Shown here: one piece after another, positions 23,101 through 28,496 of the stretch
How the letters are laid out: each line of letters starts with the position of its first letter
How positions within the stretch are numbered: the stretch's first letter is position 1
Assembly: GCA_028288315.1 (NCBI GenBank)
Contig: JAQBNY010000213.1
Coordinates: forward strand, 1-28,496
Origin: Mucilaginibacter sp.
GTDB lineage: Bacteria; Bacteroidota; Bacteroidia; Sphingobacteriales; Sphingobacteriaceae
Direction of reading: 5' to 3'
DNA: 28,496 nt
The notes under the pieces: model-generated
The model's database searches: none
Told to the model about the DNA's origin: nothing
Seen by the model: the letters and a program-made list of their open reading frames with translations, nothing else
Program-made: the position numbers and the translations under genes

Positions 23101-26100
23101 ACAAAACCGTTTTTTTGACGCAATCCGGCAAATAACTATTAGCAGGAACATTAACTACGGCATTAACATAACCCTAATCACAACCCTTCATTTATTTCGT
23201 TACACCGGCAGCCCCAAATATGGATGAATGTGATATAAAAACTGCTTGGAATAATTTGGTATTTTTCAAACCAGATTTCCGTATTCTTCTGCAATTACTT
23301 TGATCCACCCTCTTTTATCGCTCAACATTTGCTGTGGAACTTCATTTGCCTGTACAGGAACATACTCGGACGGCTCAGCTTTATTCTTTGAAGGAAGATT
23401 AATCCAAAACTGAAAACCATGAGTAAGCAGGCACCCCGGCGCTCATTCCGATATAGATCTTGAATTTACCTCTCCTGGATTTTTTTACGAGCTCTACAAA
23501 GGTCTTTACTGAATCGTTAGTTTTTTCCGCCATGGTTAGTTTAAAATGAGACGGCCAAACTTGTAGTGAGTAAAGGACTATTGGTAGTTAGGCTATTACC
23601 TTTTATAAAAATCTCGTCCTTACTGGAATAGGTTTTTCCTTCTATCCTTATAACTGCATTTGGAAAGGGTATATAATCAACGTTTAACGAGTAGCCTGTA
23701 GTTTTAAACCCATTAGGTGTGCCAGTGCTGATGAAAATACCGTTTTTATCCTGGTAATATTCCACCCTTCCAGCAACGGCCCATTTAGTTGCTAACTGGT
23801 ACCGGGCAATGGCTACAGGTGAGATGATGTGGTTTGTTTTATGATTTTCTTTCGAGATCTGCTGCGTTCCATAATCAATGCCGGCTGTTACGCCAAACTT
23901 ATCGGTAACCTGAACTATGGCATAGAAGTTATGATAAAAACGTTTTACACCAACCGAATCCGGCCCTTCTGAACCTAAATAATTACTGTAATTAAAAGTT
24001 AAGTCTGAAGAAGGTTTCCACGTTAATTGCAAACCGCCGGCCGGTTTGTTATTCCCATCTATCCGTTGAATTCTTTGCCATCCGTTGAGGTATAAGCCCG
24101 TAGCGGTTAATTTACCATCCGGAGTCGTATAGGTAAGTTTGGCGCCGGCTTCATAATAAGGTGTATTATCAGATACAATACCCCGGGTCAGTACCCAACA
24201 ATCCTTACCTATCGCACTCTCAAAGCCTATATGAGAAGCAAATATCCCTGCATCAAGCCACAAATCTGCCTTTTTTGTAAGTTTAATGCCCGCATTGGCT
24301 TCAAAAATATTTTTTAAAACACCTGACTCTGCAGCGAGGTTGGCATTGGTGTATGTACCTGCCATCAATGCCAGATTCGCACGGATGTTATTATTAGTAT
24401 ATGCAGCTTTAATAAACCCGAGATTAAGATTCACTTCATTGTGCCGATTGTAAGAATATACAAAGGGCGGACGATTATGGTCAGCAGGTTTATTAAAATC
24501 ATAACTGTAATACAATTCCGCATACCCACTAATGGTTAATTTCCCCGTACTGGTTGTGTCCTGTGCCCACACCGTAATTGCCGCAGATACGAGCAAAAAA
24601 ATTAGTAGAAATACTTTCATTGTTAGTTTGATAATGAAAGCCACAGCAAAGCTCGTGGCTTTCATGTGAATAGTCGTTTACTTTTTCAACGCATCAAGCG
24701 CTACATTCAATTTTAACACGTTCACTTTTGCCGGGCCAAACAGGCCTAAAAGCGGTGCTTCAATATGTGTTGTAACTAAATCGGTAACTTGCTGTACAGA
24801 TAGTTTGCGGTTATCAGCAATACGTTTGATCTGTATTTTTGCAGCATCAGGCGAGATATCCGGATCCAAGCCACTACCTGATGCGGTTACCATTTCGGCC
24901 GGGATATCAGCACGTTTCAGATATGGGTGATATTTTAATAAGGTATCAATTCGGCTGTTCACCTCTTTTAAATAATCAGGATTACTGGGGCCCTTGTTTG
25001 AGCCTGCAGATCCGGCCGCATTGTATCCTACTGCAGATGGCCTGCCCCAGAAATATTTTGGCTGGGTAAAGCTTTGGCCTATGTTGGCATAACCAACCAC
25101 CTTGCCGTTTACCACAATGGTTTCGCCATTGCCCTGGCCCTTTGATAATTTACCCGCAAAGGATATCAGTACCGGGTATATCACGCATAGTATTACGGTT
25201 AATACCAGTGTAATACGTATGGATTTTAAAATGTTAGTTTTCATGATTGTTATTATTAAAAGAATAATGAAATAAGCAGGTCAATTAATTTGATGCCGAT
25301 GAATGGCGCTATAACACCGCCCAAACCATATATGAGCAAATTGCGGCGAAGCAGTGCGCTTGCACCAATCGGCTTATATTCCACACCTTTAAGCGCCAGT
25401 GGTATCAGCATAGGGATAATGATAGCGTTAAATATTACTGCGGATAGAATAGCGCTCTCGGGGCTGTGCAGGTGCATAACATTTATGGCCTGTAATGCCG
25501 GAATGGAGGCTATAAACAATGCCGGAACAATAGCAAAGTATTTAGCCACGTCATTAGCTATAGAGAAGGTTGTTAGTGTACCACGTGTAATCAATAATTG
25601 TTTACCTATCTCCACTATCTCTATCAGCTTGGTTGGGTCGTTATCCAAATCCACCATGTTACCGGCTTCTTTGGCAGCTTGTGTACCGCTGTTCATGGCC
25701 ACACCTACATCTGCCTGGGCAAGGGCAGGCGCATCGTTTGTTCCGTCGCCCATCATGGCTACCAGACGGCCGTTCTGCTGCTCATGCTTAATATAATTCA
25801 TTTTATCCTCGGGCTTGGCCTCGGCAATAAAATCATCAACGCCAGCTTTTTCTGCAATAAATTTGGCGGTAAGCGGGTTATCGCCGGTTACCATTACTGT
25901 TTTTATACCCATTTTACGCAGGCGCTCAAACCGTTCGGCAATGCCTGGTTTAATAATGTCCTGCAATTCAATAGTACCCAAAACAACTTCATTTTGTGAA
26001 ACTACAAGCGGAGTACCACCGTTTGATGCAATAATTCTTACACGCTCTTCTACATCAGCAGAGAATTTATTGCCCGCGTTTACTGACAGGTTGCGTATGG

Positions 26101-28496
26101 AATCAAAAGCACCTTTTCTGATCCGTAAGCCATCAGCAGTATTGATACCGCTTGAACGGGTTTCGGCTGTAAACTTTATGAACTCAGCACCCTGCGGTGC
26201 AGTCATTGAAATACGCATATTGCTTTGCTGTGCCAGTTCAATAATTGATTTACCTTCGGGCGTTTCATCGGCCAATGAAGATAATACCGCGGCTTTTACC
26301 AAATCATCGGGCAGTACGCCGGGGGCTGGCCAAAATTGAGTGGCTTTACGGTTACCAATAGTAATGGTACCGGTTTTATCTAAAAGCAATACATCAATAT
26401 CGCCAGCAGTTTCAACCGCTTTACCAGATTTGGTTATCACGTTAGCGCGTAATGCCCTGTCCATCCCCGCAATACCAATGGCCGATAAAAGGCCACCGAT
26501 AGTTGTGGGGATTAAGCAAACGAACAAGGAAATCAACGCGGCTATTGTGATGGGGGTATTGGCATAATCGGCAAAGGGTTTAAGCGTAACACACACAATA
26601 ATAAATATCAGCGTGAAACTGGCCAGCAGGATAGTCAGCGCTATTTCGTTAGGCGTTTTCTGACGTGATGCACCTTCTACCAATGCTATCATTTTATCCA
26701 GGAAGCTTTCGCCGGGCTCGGTGGTTACTATCACTTTTATCCTATCTGACAGTATTTTTGTACCACCTGTTACTGACGACTTATCACCACCTGCTTCCCT
26801 AATAACCGGGGCAGACTCTCCTGTTATAGCTGATTCATCTATAGTAGCCAAACCTTCAATAATCTCGCCATCGGTTGGGATGGTATCACCAGCCTCGCAA
26901 ACAAATACGTCGCCTTTTCTTAACTCGTTAGATGATTTGGTGATGATAATTCCATCGCTTTGCAAAACGTTGGCAGGCGTTTCTTCGCGGGTTTTGCGCA
27001 AGCTATCTGCCTGCGCTTTACCGCGGGCTTCGGCAATGGCCTCGGCAAAATTGGCAAACAACAAGGTTAATAACAGTACAATGAATATAATAAGGTTATA
27101 AGCGAATGATCCCTGGCCGGTATGCAAAAAGCTGTAAACGCTCATGTAAAGCATAATAGCAGTACCTACTTCAACGGTAAACATTACCGGGTTACGAAGC
27201 ATTACCTTAGGGTTAAGTTTTATGAACGACTGTTTAAGTGCGGTTTGCACTAAAGCAGGTTCGAATAATTTATTTGATTTTTTTGTCATGATATAGATTA
27301 CTTAGGCATTGAAAAGAACTCTGCGATAGGGCCCAAAGCCAAAGCAGGGAAGTACGATAATGCGTTCAAAACAAGTATTACTGCAAACGTCATTAAACCG
27401 AAAGTTACAGTGTCAGTCTTGAGCGTTCCGGCTGATTCAGGAATGTATTTCTTTTGAGCCAGCAAGCCTGCAATAGCCACCGGGCCAATGATCGGCAGGA
27501 ACCTGCCCAGAATCAGCACGACACCGGTTGATACGTTCCACCAAATGTTATTATCGCCCAAACCTTCAAAGCCGGAGCCGTTGTTGGCATTTGCTGAAGT
27601 GTACTCGTAAAGCATTTCTGAGAAACCGTGAAAGCCAGGGTTATTCAGCCATGCAGACGGCTTAACGGCCCAGTCGGCATTGCCGTGATTAACAAACACA
27701 AAACTGGCCAGCGCAGTGCCCGCCATAATCAGAAACGGACTTAACAGGGTAATAAGCGCCGCTATTTTTACTTCACGTGCCTCAACCTTATGGCCCAAAA
27801 ACTCAGGGGTTCTACCAACCATTAAACCGGATATAAATACCGCTATGATCAGATAGATGAAGTAATTCAATATACCTACACCGCAGCCCCCAAAGAATCC
27901 GTTGATCATCATGGCTAAAAGCTCCCATAAGCCCGTAAGCGGCATGGTGCTGTCATGCATACCATTTACTGATCCTGTGGATGTTATTGTTGTGAGCGTA
28001 CTCCAATATGCGGTCGCAGCAGGCCCGAAACGAACCTCTTTGCCTTCCATAGCACCGGTGGCTTGTGTTATGCCCATTTTGGCTATAGCGCTGCTGCCGC
28101 CAAGTTCGCTGCTTATGGATGGTATCATCAGCATGAACATACCCACCGTCATAACTCCGAAAATTATCCAGCCCAATTTTTTGCGACGAATGAAATAGCC
28201 AAATGCTATGATCATTGCCATAGGAATAATCATTTGGGAAACTATCTCAACCATATTAGTGAGGTAGTTAGGATTTTCAAGCGGATGGGCGGAGTTTGCA
28301 CCGAACCAACCGCCACCGTTTGTACCAAGATGTTTTATGGCGATCATTTGTGCAGCCGGACCGCGTGACACGTGTACTGTATCGCCCTGTAAGGATATGA
28401 ACTGATCTTTACCGGCGTAACTGCTTGGCGTGCCATTAAAGGTTAATATAAGCGCTACAACAATAGATAGCGGCAATAACAAACGGGTAATGCTTT

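Overview
The window comes from a Bacteroidota genome, most likely a sphingobacterium of the Mucilaginibacter/Pedobacter type. The signs are a SusC/SusD pair, a hybrid two-component regulator with a beta-propeller sensor, Bacteroidota-style lipoproteins, TAnnTTTG-type promoter boxes, almost no GC-rich Shine-Dalgarno sites, and a porin gene inside the kdp operon. Every gene I can support is on the minus strand, so transcription runs from high to low coordinates. The genus is inferred.

Right part (about 23540-28496): the potassium-transport operon kdpA (5' end outside the window), kdpB, kdpC and a beta-barrel porin. The next gene should be the sensor kinase kdpD. Only its first 34 codons remain (23432-23533), stopping just before the Walker A lysine and joined directly to an internal piece of a pirin gene that carries an in-frame stop. 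This is a deletion or rearrangement scar. It is also the boundary between a core-genome operon and an accessory, sugar-directed region.

Middle part (14868-23200): a DUF1080-family protein (3-keto-glycoside lyase/hydrolase type), then a large secreted propeller/HEAT/cytochrome c protein, then a 1392-residue hybrid two-component regulator. The DUF1080 gene is preceded by a TAAATTTG box and two GTTTTG(T/C)CCCC direct repeats exactly 22 bp apart, a good candidate activator operator.

Left part (3-14381): one long probable operon, susC - susD - (hairpin with GUAA loop) - FG-GAP/UnbV lipoprotein - vanadium-haloperoxidase-like lipoprotein - ApbE FMN transferase - SUMF1-fold protein lacking the catalytic cysteines - Tat-exported Gfo/Idh oxidoreductase - exported TIM-barrel isomerase/hydratase. 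Spacings are 4 to 31 nt apart from the 93 nt gap holding the hairpin. The regulator just upstream and the lack of an STN domain in SusC suggest control by the hybrid two-component system.

Taken together, the accessory genes look like a periplasmic/outer-membrane uptake and oxidative modification locus. A SusCD transporter imports a glycan or glycoside; a Gfo/Idh dehydrogenase, a DUF1080 protein and a TIM-barrel enzyme supply the three steps of a 3-keto-sugar route; and redox-type accessory proteins (ApbE, haloperoxidase-like enzyme, cytochrome c) sit beside them. There is no classical glycoside hydrolase in the window. The substrate and the role of the UnbV/haloperoxidase/ApbE/SUMF1 block are not evident from sequence.
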